The notes under the pieces: generated by a model
Told to the model about the DNA's origin: nothing
The model's input: the letters and a program-made list of their open reading frames with translations, nothing else
The model's database searches: none
In this document: piece by piece, positions 20,841 through 32,406 of the stretch
Layout of the letters: the number at the start of each line of letters is the position of its first letter
Position numbering within the stretch: the first letter of the stretch is position 1
Position numbers and translations under genes: made by a program
Assembly: GCA_023334545.1 (NCBI GenBank)
Contig: JAADVB010000069.1
Span: 1-64,000, forward strand
Source: Salisapilia sapeloensis
Lineage: Eukaryota > Oomycota > Peronosporomycetes > Peronosporales > Salisapiliaceae
DNA length: 64,000 nt
Direction of reading: 5' to 3'

Positions 20841-23144
20841 TTACTGCTGCGGCGCCACAGGAGCAGCAATGTCCTCACGAGAAGGCACCTTGCTGTCCGT
20901 CGGAACGTTCAGCAGACCGCGGCCGTGGTTGATGCTCATAAAGAAGTCACCGAAGACTAGCGAGATGATCGCCATGAGCTTCATCAAGATGTTGAGCGCT
21001 GGGCCGGACGTGTCCTTCAACGGGTCACCGACCGTGTCACCAATGACAGCGGCCTTGTGGATCTGGCTGCCCTTGCCTTGGACAATGAGCTTGCCCTCCT
21101 TGTCCTCGACGGACACGCAGCCCTTCTCAACGTACTTCTTGGCGTTGTCCCACGCGCCACCAGTGTTCGACTGGGAGATAGCGAGCTGGACACCAGACGT
21201 CAGGGCACCGACGAGGAGACCAGACACGGCGTGGACACCGAGGAGCGCACCAGTGAGGATCGGGGACAGCATCACGAGCAGACCAGGCGGGATCATCTCA
21301 CGCAGAGAAGCGTCCGTCGAGATCTTGATGCAGCGAGCGTGATCCGGCGGGCCGTGACCGGGGAGACCTTCAAGGAGACCCGGGATCGTGGCAAACTGGT
21401 GCTTGACCTCCTTGACCATCTCCATGGCGGCAATACCGACCGACTTCATCGTCAACGCCGTGAACCAGTACGGAAGCATGGCGCCCATGAAGAGACCAGC
21501 AAAGGTGATCGGAGACAAGATGTTGATCTGCGTCTCCTCAATACGGGTGACAAAGCCACCGAAGAGAGCAAGAGACACTAGAGCAGCGGAACCGATGGCG
21601 AAACCCTTACCAATAGCAGCAGTGGTGTTACCAGCAGCGTCGAGGGCATCCGTTTTGTCACGCACTTCAGCCGGGAGCTCAGCCATCTCGGCGATACCAC
21701 CAGCGTTGTCACAGATAGGACCGTAGACATCGATCGACAGGCACGTCGCGAGCGTACCGAGGAAGCCGAGAGCAGCAAGGGCGACACCGTACATGCCACC
21801 GATCGAGAAGCCGACGTAGACGGCAATCGAGATGACCGAGATCGGGATGATAGCGGACTTGTAACCGAGGGCGAGACCGTAGATGATGTTCGTGGCAGCA
21901 CCAGTCTCACAGGACTGAGCGACCTCACGCACCGGCTGGTAGCTGTGCGACGTGTAGTACTCGGTTACAAAGCCGACGATGCAGCCACCCCAGAGACCAA
22001 CGGCAATGCAGACCACAGCCTTGATCGGCGTGCAGTGGTAGACACCAGCGATGATGAACTCAGACGGGAGCATCCAGAGCGCAACCGGGAACATGGCAGC
22101 GGTCATCACGGCCGTGGACACGAAGATCTGGACCTTGAGAACAGTCTCAACGTTCTTCTCTTCCTTGACAGGCCAGATGTGGGTCGCAAGGAAGCTCGTG
22201 ATCGCCGACGAGAAGATACCACTCGCCGTAATGGCGAGCGGGAAGAGCACACTCGGCCATCCGCCAGCAATAATCTCTTCACTCTGGGTGGAGATCACAA
22301 GGGCAGCGCACGTGGACTCAGCCAACGAACCGAAGAGGTCCGATCCCATACCAGCAACATCACCGACGTTATCACCGACATTGTCAGCAATGGTAGCAGG
22401 GTTACGCGGGTCATCTTCCGGGATGTTCTCAACGACCTTACCGCTCAAGTCGGCACCGACGTCGGCAGCCTTGGTATAAATACCACCACCAACACGTCCG
22501 AACATGGCGATGGACGATCCACCTAACCCGTATCCGGCAATGGCTTCAAAGAGGTCCTTGGAGTTCGTGTCGAGCGAGTATTGCTTCTCGAAGAGGACGA
22601 TGAGCAAGTAAAGCACGAGGAGGGCAATGGACGAGAGACCGTAGCCCATGACACCTCCGGCACGGAAGGCCGTGTTGAACGACTCCTTCCATCCCTTCGA
22701 GCCTTCGTGCATAGCTTCAACGGTCGTACGGGCGTTAGCGTAGACGGCGACCATCATACCGAGGTATCCCGAGGCCATGGAGGTGAGACCGCCGACAGCA
22801 AAGGCCGTGGCGTTGAGGGCACCGAACATCCAGTCAAAGGTCTTGTCCTCCTTGTTCACAAAGGCCGTGAGGACAAGGACGATTCCACCAAAGACGATGA
22901 TGAAAGCAAAGCAAAGCGTGTATTCAGCCAAGAGGAAGGCACGCGCACCTTCTTGGATGGCCGTAAAGATCTCATAGAGACGCTCAGCAGTTTGTGCGCG
23001 CGTGTCGGACGAGAGAAGCGAGTAGTTTTCACCGCGCTTGGTCACCTTGACGCGGGACACTTCAAAGAAGAGGTAGCCGGCGAAGGCGAGACCGAAGACA
23101 CCGGCCGTAACAATGTAGATAAAGGCACCAAAGTCGGCCGCCAT
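20841..23144 (-). CDS. Vacuolar-type H+-translocating pyrophosphatase
   Basis: 767 residues, no intron, starting at the ATG at 23144 (the frame runs three codons further to a GTG). Integral membrane pump that uses pyrophosphate hydrolysis to move protons into vacuoles or acidocalcisomes. The catalytic signature is intact: DVGADLSGKVVE, then DDPRNPATIADNVGDNVGDVAGMGSDL near residues 250-275, and the distal TDALDAAGNTTAAIGKGFAIGSA near 535 with the alanine typical of K+-dependent type I enzymes. The C-terminal GDTVGDPLKDTSGPALNILMKL is also conserved. About 16 membrane helices are evident from composition. Third positions are strongly C/G-biased, suggesting high expression. Type I assignment is from motif; ion dependence was not tested. 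Confidence 0.97.
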   Translation of the reverse strand: MAADFGAFIYIVTAGVFGLAFAGYLFFEVSRVKVTKRGENYSLLSSDTRAQTAERLYEIFTAIQEGARAFLLAEYTLCFAFIIVFGGIVLVLTAFVNKEDKTFDWMFGALNATAFAVGGLTSMASGYLGMMVAVYANARTTVEAMHEGSKGWKESFNTAFRAGGVMGYGLSSIALLVLYLLIVLFEKQYSLDTNSKDLFEAIAGYGLGGSSIAMFGRVGGGIYTKAADVGADLSGKVVENIPEDDPRNPATIADNVGDNVGDVAGMGSDLFGSLAESTCAALVISTQSEEIIAGGWPSVLFPLAITASGIFSSAITSFLATHIWPVKEEKNVETVLKVQIFVSTAVMTAAMFPVALWMLPSEFIIAGVYHCTPIKAVVCIAVGLWGGCIVGFVTEYYTSHSYQPVREVAQSCETGAATNIIYGLALGYKSAIIPISVISIAVYVGFSIGGMYGVALAALGFLGTLATCLSIDVYGPICDNAGGIAEMAELPAEVRDKTDALDAAGNTTAAIGKGFAIGSAALVSLALFGGFVTRIEETQINILSPITFAGLFMGAMLPYWFTALTMKSVGIAAMEMVKEVKHQFATIPGLLEGLPGHGPPDHARCIKISTDASLREMIPPGLLVMLSPILTGALLGVHAVSGLLVGALTSGVQLAISQSNTGGAWDNAKKYVEKGCVSVEDKEGKLIVQGKGSQIHKAAVIGDTVGDPLKDTSGPALNILMKLMAIISLVFGDFFMSINHGRGLLNVPTDSKVPSREDIAAPVAPQQ

Positions 23145-23514
23145 GATGCTCACTCGAGAAGGCGCTTAGCAAGGAGATCTAAAAGATCTGAGTCGAAGGC
23201 GGCAAATCGGAGAATGAAGAGAGCGTGGGGCTCCAAGCGCACTTGAGAAGACGGAAGATATGTGGCAATGTAGGATGAAATCCATGCGCTTGTTTCGATT
23301 TTGATCGACGAAAAGCTACGAAATTTAAAGCGCGCAGTTGACCTCAACGGACTTTACCTCGAGACGAGGGATCAGAGCGTGCGTCTGATAATCGCCGTCC
23401 CAGCTGTTGATCGCTTGACTCCGTTTTTCTATGTGTACGGTTCGATATCCTGAAAAGGCGTGCACGTACTTGATCGAATTGTGCTTGTCAACCAACCAGA
23501 TCGAAGTTGACAAC
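23145..23514. promoter_or_regulatory. Divergent spacer between H+-pyrophosphatase and IMP4
   Basis: 370 nt between two divergent ATGs. It contains both promoters and 5' leaders. No motif that I can name stands out. Confidence 0.4.
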
Positions 23515-24537
23515 ATGTCCGTCCGCCGTAATGTCCGCCTGCGTCGAGAGTACTTGTACCGCAAGTCGCTAGAAGGCAAGGAACGAGCGCAGTATGAGCG
23601 TAAAGTTCAGCTGAAAGATGCCATTCGAGGTAAAGTGCTTGGAACAGAAGCTTGGTATGTAGTGAGCTGACACGCAATAGAGGGCAAGCCGATTCCGACG
23701 GAATTGCGAGGCCAAGAGCATCAGCTGAAGAACGAGATCGACTATGAAGATATGGCGCATGAGAAACCCACCTCCCATATCGATGACGAGTACAGGTCTG
23801 CTGGACTCGTAGATCCGAAAATCGCTGTCACAACATCGCGCGACCCGAGCTCCCGGCTGAAGCAATTCGCACAGGAGCTTCGTCTCATCTTTCCCAACGC
23901 CATTCGTCTCAACCGAGGCGCACACACAGTCTCTGACGTACGTACCGTATCCTCCTACGGCATTTTAAGTATGTATCTGAGAATCTGAATATAGTTGGTG
24001 GAGAGTGCTCGGACACATGAGTTCACCGACCTCGTCATTGTCACCGAGACACGAGGCGAGCCAGGTACTTTTATATACTCATAACACACCAAGCAAGTGT
24101 CTAAGAAAAGTATAGATGGACTAGTCGTCTGCCATCTACCGTACGGCCCGACGGCCTACTTTAGTCTTCGCAACGCTGTATTGCGTCATGACATTGAAGA
24201 CCGAGCGACCATCTCAGAGGCGTATCCGCACCTCATTTTTCACCAGTTCGAAACGCAGCTCGGAACTCGAGTGAGCAACATCCTCAAGCACCTCTTCCCA
24301 GTCCCGAAATCGGATTCGAAGCGTGTGATCACGTTCGCGAATGACAATGACTACATTTCGTTCCGTCATCACGTGTACAAGAAGAGTGGGAAGGAAGTGG
24401 ATTTACAGGAGTGTGGGCCTCGCTTTGAACTGCAGCTATATCAGTTGAAACTCGGCACGTGCGACCAGAAGGAGGCCGAGAACGAATGGGTCCTGCGACC
24501 GTACATGAACTCGTCCAAGAAGCGCCGTGTCCTCTAG
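23515..24537 (+). CDS. IMP4: U3 small nucleolar ribonucleoprotein IMP4 (Brix domain)
   Basis: Four exons (23515-23629, 23681-23937, 23995-24064, 24116-24537) give 287 residues, the normal IMP4 length. The start MSVRRNVRLRREYLYRKSLE is diagnostic. The Brix domain follows, with DPKIAVTTSRDPSSRLKQFA near 86, FPNAIRLNRG near 111, LVIVTETRGEPDGLVVCHLP near 140 and GPRFELQLYQLKLGT near the end. IMP4 binds U3 snoRNA with IMP3 and MPP10 in the small-subunit processome and is needed for early pre-18S cleavages in the nucleolus. All three introns are 51-57 nt and all phases agree. It is convergent with the ANL gene, 30 nt away. Confidence 0.96.
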
Positions 24538-24567
24538 GCAATAGACTTTCCAAAGAACTTTTCTATT

Positions 24568-25983
24568 TCAATTGTAGTACAAGAGTTTTCCTGCCGGACT
24601 GCAAGGTAAAAAGTCGACTACTTCTAGCTCTAGACCTTGCGATGTACCCACCACACGTTCGCATTGTCTCTTCAGTGCCTCTGTCATCTCTCCATCCTCT
24701 GTGACGACTTTCACACGGACGATCGAGTCCTCTCTCTGCGTCATCACTAAAGCATCTGTGATAGTATCAATCTCCTTTAACTCTTGCTCCAACGCGTTTG
24801 GATCGATTGTCACACTTGCGTTCAATGTAATTCGAGGTCGAATGCGCTGCTTTAGGCGTACCAACGTCCCGTTCGTACTCGATTCGACCACAACCAAGTC
24901 TGCAGTGGCATGCACGCCACCTTGATGCAGCTCCAACTCTTGGTTTCGAACGTACCCGAGGCTCTGCCAAGGTGTCTTGATCATCGCTTCTCCGTCTCTC
25001 ATCTCATGGTACACGCCTGGCCATAGACTACCTACATACAGCTCACCCGGTTGGGACCTGCGATCAGCATCGAGCTCTTCTTCGATAGATCGGTCGCGGA
25101 TTCCCCATGCAGCAATATTTCCAGTCTCGCTTGAGCCATAGTTCTGGAAGATGTGGATGCCATACTTGGACTGCGTGGACTGGAACAAGGCAGGACTCAG
25201 CTTACTGCCAGCACTGAACGGTATGTCAACGTGGAAAGGAACACTAGGATAAGTATTGGACTGTAGCTGTGTGTACGTCGCAGGTGTCGCGAATAGGACC
25301 CGTTTAAAAGACGTTGACTCGGACAGTAACGAGTGCAGTTGGTCTGTCGAAGGGAAGACGAGTTCACTTTGAGCATCGTGCGGAGAGGTGAGTAGAGAAA
25401 ATAGAGCATTGATGCTGTACGCGTGAGATATGGAGGTGCAGCAGACGAGTTGAGCGGGGGTAGATGGAAATAAAGACTTTTGTGTACTGTGACCTTGGCA
25501 GAGCATCGCGTCCCACGTATTCATGACTACTTTTGCTTGGGAAATACTGCCAGAGGTGAGCATTCCTAGTCCTCCATTACCCTTTAAAGCTGCATGACCC
25601 GACCAGGATGACGATGGAGAAGCACCATCCTCCACATGTATGGATTGGGTAGACGAGTCTGGCGTGACAACCGTCGAGATACCTGTCTGCTGTTTGGCGT
25701 GTTCAAGCAAATGCAAACGAGATCGACTGAGCATAATACAAACACAGTCTAGTTGGTGTGCTGCTAAGATGCATGATACGCTAGTGGCATCATTGTCTAC
25801 GATAAGGATGAAACGACTATGTCTCTCAAGCTTCGCATCCGCCAGCAAGGATAGACCCATGGGAAGATATTTGGCTCGAAGACCACCTTGTAATACTTGC
25901 ATAGGCTCTTGCTTCATTCCATTTGTTCTATCCGCTGAAAGTAGTGTAAGAGCACCATTCCGAACGCCTAGGCGAGGCGCCAT
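24568..25983 (-). CDS. ANL-superfamily (AMP-forming ligase-like) enzyme
   Basis: 471 residues from the ATG at 25983, no intron. Core motifs of adenylate-forming enzymes are present though diverged: LTSGSISQAKVV (A3 phosphate loop; usual TSGSTGxPK) near 135, FQNYGSSETGN (A5) near 280, and the C-terminal SPAGKLLYY (A10) with the catalytic lysine at the very end. The A7/A8 hinge region is weak (GVHATADLV). The N-terminal domain is shorter than in acyl-CoA synthetases. The open frame continues about 35 codons upstream of the ATG without another ATG, so an upstream exon or a non-ATG start is possible. Substrate unknown: an acyl, aryl or amino acid ligase, or a non-catalytic relative. It shares a 133-nt divergent spacer with COG2. 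Confidence 0.75.
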   Translation of the reverse strand: MAPRLGVRNGALTLLSADRTNGMKQEPMQVLQGGLRAKYLPMGLSLLADAKLERHSRFILIVDNDATSVSCILAAHQLDCVCIMLSRSRLHLLEHAKQQTGISTVVTPDSSTQSIHVEDGASPSSSWSGHAALKGNGGLGMLTSGSISQAKVVMNTWDAMLCQGHSTQKSLFPSTPAQLVCCTSISHAYSINALFSLLTSPHDAQSELVFPSTDQLHSLLSESTSFKRVLFATPATYTQLQSNTYPSVPFHVDIPFSAGSKLSPALFQSTQSKYGIHIFQNYGSSETGNIAAWGIRDRSIEEELDADRRSQPGELYVGSLWPGVYHEMRDGEAMIKTPWQSLGYVRNQELELHQGGVHATADLVVVESSTNGTLVRLKQRIRPRITLNASVTIDPNALEQELKEIDTITDALVMTQREDSIVRVKVVTEDGEMTEALKRQCERVVGTSQGLELEVVDFLPCSPAGKLLYYN

Positions 25984-26116
25984 CCTGCATGCACTACGTC
26001 CGAGTATCGTGTCTGCCAATTTGTGGCCACATTGGACGTGATGACGCGCTCTTGGTAAATTATCCGGATGATGACTAAAACCTTGGTTTTAGTTAAATGC
26101 GCACTTGGACACTAAA
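25984..26116. promoter_or_regulatory. Bidirectional spacer between the ANL gene and COG2
   Basis: 133 nt between divergent ATGs. The minus-strand frame stays open through much of it, so part could instead be N-terminal coding sequence of the ANL gene. Confidence 0.35.
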
Positions 26117-28622
26117 ATGACAACGAAGAGCTCGATGACGTCTTCCGGTCGCTTTTGCTTCGATGAGGCTGCATTTGCGGCAGATGAGTTCGATATAAAT
26201 GCATTTCTGGAAGACATGCGTACAGACCATCCAATGGAAACGATTCATCACGACCTGCAGCAATTTCAAACGTCGCTGGAGAACCAGGTAACAAGACAAG
26301 AAGATCGATAGAGATACAAAGACGTTTATTGTTATTGTAGCTCGTAGCGATCATCAATCGAGACTATGCAGAGTTTCTCCAGCTATCATCCAAGCTGCGA
26401 GGTGTGGATGAAGCGGTCTCAAATGTCCGTTCTCCCATCTTAGCCATCCTCGAGCGTGTCGAACAAGTCCAATCGGCCATGGTTTATATCTACGAATAAC
26501 ATGCTATTTAATACATTCGAGTGACTCGAAGCTGTAGACCAAATTGCGTTCGAGAATTCAAGAAAAGGAAACATCCTTTGTCGATCTGGACAAGCAGGAG
26601 AGTGACCTAAACTTTCGTCTGCAGTATGTCTTTCCACCATGCAATATCTACCGAGTGATGCCTAATTGAATGCAAAATAGCATTTCAGATACAATCTTTA
26701 AGCTTGAAAATCTACTTGAGCTGAACTCGGATGTTGACGATGACATTCAAAACGACGATGGTACTGGAAGCGAACAGGATGAAGCGTTTGACAATTTTGA
26801 CCAGATCAAGAAGCAGCTACGAGAGACGAGTGCAGAAGAAAATTGCGCTGCTTTAGAACATGCTGCTCGTGGTATCGTCCATCTAGAGCATGAATTAAGT
26901 ACCTCTCCCCAGCACCTGCACCTTCAAGTACGTCTATTGCTTTTATCATTCTAGTAGCATCACTCATGTGCTTGTAGCGTGAAGAAAAGCAGCTACAGTT
27001 CTTGGAAGATGCACTGCTAAGTCGCTTAGAAGCGGAATTGTCCACCGAAATTGTTCCGGACTCGTTCTATCGTCGTGAGCATCAGCTAAACGCAAAAGCA
27101 ATTAGCTCTCTCTTGCATGCCTATGTACTACTCGACCAGTCGAAACTTCCGGAAGAAATGATTGCTCGACTGATCGTCATCCCATTTGCCGAAACAAGTC
27201 TCACTCGAAGTAAATTGGACGACAAGGTCCGAAACTCTTGCCAGGGGCTACCTCAAGTATACGCTTCTATCCTAGACTTTATCTCTTCCAAATTTGGACA
27301 AATGCTACAGGATCCTATCACTCAAGGTTTCTCCAAGAAAGAGAGTGTAGATTTGCTTGGTAACTGTATCTGGGGCACTTTGTCCACGTATCTGAGCGAT
27401 AAATTCGGCTCGAGTCTCTTTCGAACGGCAGATCCAGACCAGTTTCATCGCACGTACAAGACGTCTTGTGTTTTTCTAGACGATATGACAGATAGATTCT
27501 GTGCTGACACAAGTATGAAGGAACGATTTAAAGCACATGAAAGTGTGACCTTGTTCTTGGAAAAGTGGAACATGGACGTGTACTTTCAACTGCGTTTCAC
27601 CCAGATCTCGACTGTCCTAGAGACGTCGTATGAAGGAACAGCACAGCTAGAGGAAAATGACACGTCGTATCACTTCCAAAGCTCCAATGCTTTAATCCAA
27701 GCTATGAGAAGCTGCTATGACGAAACGATTTTTCTACTCCCAGTACTACCAAAGCTTGTCAAGTTAAACGTTCAGCTTTTCGAAAGTTTTGTGCTAGTGT
27801 GGAAAGAAGAGGTGGCAAAAGGACGAGAGAGCAAGTGGTTAGAGAAGGAGGAGGATGTAATGAAAGCTGGGAGCGACTTTAGTCAGCTGAAACAAGAGGT
27901 GGAAGAGGTTATTGTGCCGATCGTACAGCAGCATGTGAAGGAGTTCACGGATGATGCAGAGACGTTCGTGATACAGCTTTTCCAAGCGTCAATTAGTGCT
28001 TTAAAGGAGATGGAGACGAGATGCTGGGAAGTGGCAGTCACTAGTATCACGGAAGAATGTAAGAAGGTGGTGCCAGCCTTGCGTACGGTCAAGGGACAGT
28101 ATCAGATGACGAAGAAACCTCCGCCGACAACTGCATCCACCTATGTCGTGAACATTGTCAGGTACATCAAAGCAACACTGCTGCACTATTAACAGCTAAT
28201 GGTATGGAAATGATAGACCTATGGAGCGATTTTTAAACGATTGGGGACAGCACTTTAGTGACGACCAGCACCATCACTTCTTATCTTCAGTCTGTGAAAG
28301 TATCTGCGAAGCCTTTGGATCTGTCTCGAAAGACCTATTGAAAGCAGCAGTGGAACTGGAAGAGTCGCTAAAGTCACGCAAAAGACATTCAGGTAAAACG
28401 TTCTCGTCGGAAGCGGCATCGAGTGACATGTCCGACGCAACAAAGATGAAGCTACAGCTCCAACTGGATTTCCAGGACCTCCATCGGTACTCTACTTCAT
28501 CAAGTCTTGATATGAATAGTAGATGTCTCATCTCGACTTGTAGACGCATTCAAGAGCTTGGATTTAACCTGGAAGAGTGCTCGTCCTACGCCATGACGGC
28601 CAGCGTACTTGAAGATGAGTAG
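26117..28622 (+). CDS. COG2: Conserved oligomeric Golgi complex subunit 2
   Basis: Six exons (26117-26287, 26341-26481, 26538-26623, 26681-26927, 26978-28161, 28217-28622) give about 744 residues, the usual COG2 size. The N-terminus is typical: FCFDEAAFAADEFDINAFL near residue 12, then LVAIINRDYAEFLQLSSKLRGVDEAV near 58-85, corresponding to the conserved COG2 N-terminal domain. Coiled-coil helices follow. Near the C-terminus RPMERFLNDW matches the COG2 tail. COG2 belongs to lobe A of the Golgi tether with COG1, 3 and 4. COG1 lies 10.5 kb to the left in the same window. The last intron (28162-28216) is in frame after AG and is supported by the resumed homology. Confidence 0.88.
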
Positions 28623-28679
28623 AATCTGATAATGAATGGCACATGAGTGGTACAATGACACAATCGTTGACAATTTGAT

Positions 28680-30155
28680 ATGAAAGGGGCGGACGGTCCT
28701 TATTGGTTCTGGACGTTGTCTGTAGCGGCAGCTACATTGTCTCTATGGAAGCTGCTACAGCTCGCTGGTGCCCATCTCTGTAATAGAAAGTCACTACAGG
28801 TTCGAGATGGCTCTGGTTTTGCTGGACTCGTTGGAGCTACGCCATTGATAGAGCTCAAGACCCTGTCGAAAGCTACTGGCTGCACTATTCTCGTACGGAC
28901 TGAAGACATTACAAGTGTCATGCTTGATATTGACTATTTTTGTTATCATAGGCAAAAGCAGAGTTTATGAATCCAGGTGGAAGTTCGAAAGACCGAGTGG
29001 CGAAAGGGATAGTTGAAGAGGCTGAGCGGCAAGGACTGTTACGTGCTGGTGGAACTATCATCGAAGGCACATCTGGGAGTACTGGGATTAGTCTCTCACT
29101 CATGGCGAGATCTCGAGGGTATAAGTGTATCATCGTCATGCCGGATGATCAAGCACGTGAAAAGTCCGAATTACTGGAACAGTTTGGCGCCAACGTAAAG
29201 CTAGTCAAGCCAGCTTCGATCGTCAACGCTGGCCACTACGTCAATGAAGCCAAACGTCTAGCTCAAAAAGCTGATGGTTCGTCTTTTGGATGTTATATGC
29301 TGGTTGACACGAGTACTGATGCTTCTTGCAGGAGGCTTTTACGCCAACCAGTTCGAGAACCTTGCTAATTTGAAAGTCCATTACAATACGACTGGTCCTG
29401 AAATATGGGCGCAGACAGACGGACATTTAGATGCTTTCGTCATGTCTGCAGGTATATATCTAAAGATAAATCTACATATATTGCATATATTGACCTCATT
29501 GTGCGTCCGTCGTAGGCACTGGAGGCACCATTGCTGGCGTATCAAAATATTTGAAAGAGATGTGTGAATCCGTCAAAGTTGTACTAGCAGATCCACCAGG
29601 ATCTAGTCTCTACAATAAGGTTCGTCTATGCATCAATTCTCATGGCTCTTTACATATTTGACAATCTCCATATTTACTTCTTTGCATAGGTTCGAAGCAA
29701 CGTTTGCTACGCTCCTCAACAGTCTGAGAAGCGGATTAAAAAGCATCGGTACGTACTGCAAAATAAAACAAGGGGACATTTTTGACAGGGTTGTGGATAG
29801 GTACGACACAATCGCTGAAGGCATCGGTATCGATCGCCTCACAGCCAACTTCATGGAAGCCAAGGTCGATGATGCGTACCGCGTGATGGACCAGGAGGCT
29901 GTAGATATGTCTCGGTACTTGCTGTCGCAAGAAGGCCTGTTCCTTGGTAGCTCTAGCGCAGTTAACTGCGTTGCTGCCATACGAACTGCGAGGCAGATGG
30001 GTCCAGGTCATACGATCGTTACCGTGCTTTGTGACTCTGGCCAGCGACACTTAACCAAGTTTTGGAACAATGCATACTTGAAAGAGCAATGGGGGCTAGA
30101 GGCCACGGACGTCACTAGTCTCGACTTCCTTAACCACAGTGACGGTCAGCCTTGA
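28680..30155 (+). CDS. Membrane-anchored cysteine-synthase-like PLP enzyme
   Basis: Six exons (28680-28892, 28952-29276, 29332-29451, 29516-29619, 29690-29748, 29801-30155) give 391 residues. After a short hydrophobic N-terminal segment (about 8-33; FWTLSVAAATLSLWKLL) comes a fold-type II PLP domain: GLVGATPLIEL, FMNPGGSSKDR with the PLP lysine near 89, GTSGSTGISL, GTGGTIAGVSKYLK, GLFLGSSSAVN and TVLCDSGQRHLTKFWN. These are cysteine synthase / cystathionine beta-synthase family signatures. The anchored form resembles the fungal mitochondrial outer-membrane homologue (yeast YGR012W type). Reaction O-acetylserine plus sulfide to cysteine is possible, but a different activity cannot be excluded. 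The usual NPTGS/NPGGSxKDR and GSS motifs look intact. Confidence 0.88.
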
Positions 30156-30220
30156 GAATACAAACGAGAACATGCTGGCTATTCGGTACGACTGTCTTTT
30201 TTTCTCTTGTCACTGGATAT

Positions 30221-32368
<2,148 letters not shown>

Positions 32369-32406
32369 TTATATTTATCCAACCAAAGTAGCTCTAAATC
32401 TGACTA

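Noticed and set aside
21945-22526. 193-codon plus-strand frame within the H+-pyrophosphatase
   Set aside because: Shadow of a G/C-biased gene; Arg/Asp/Gly-rich with no fold-like pattern.
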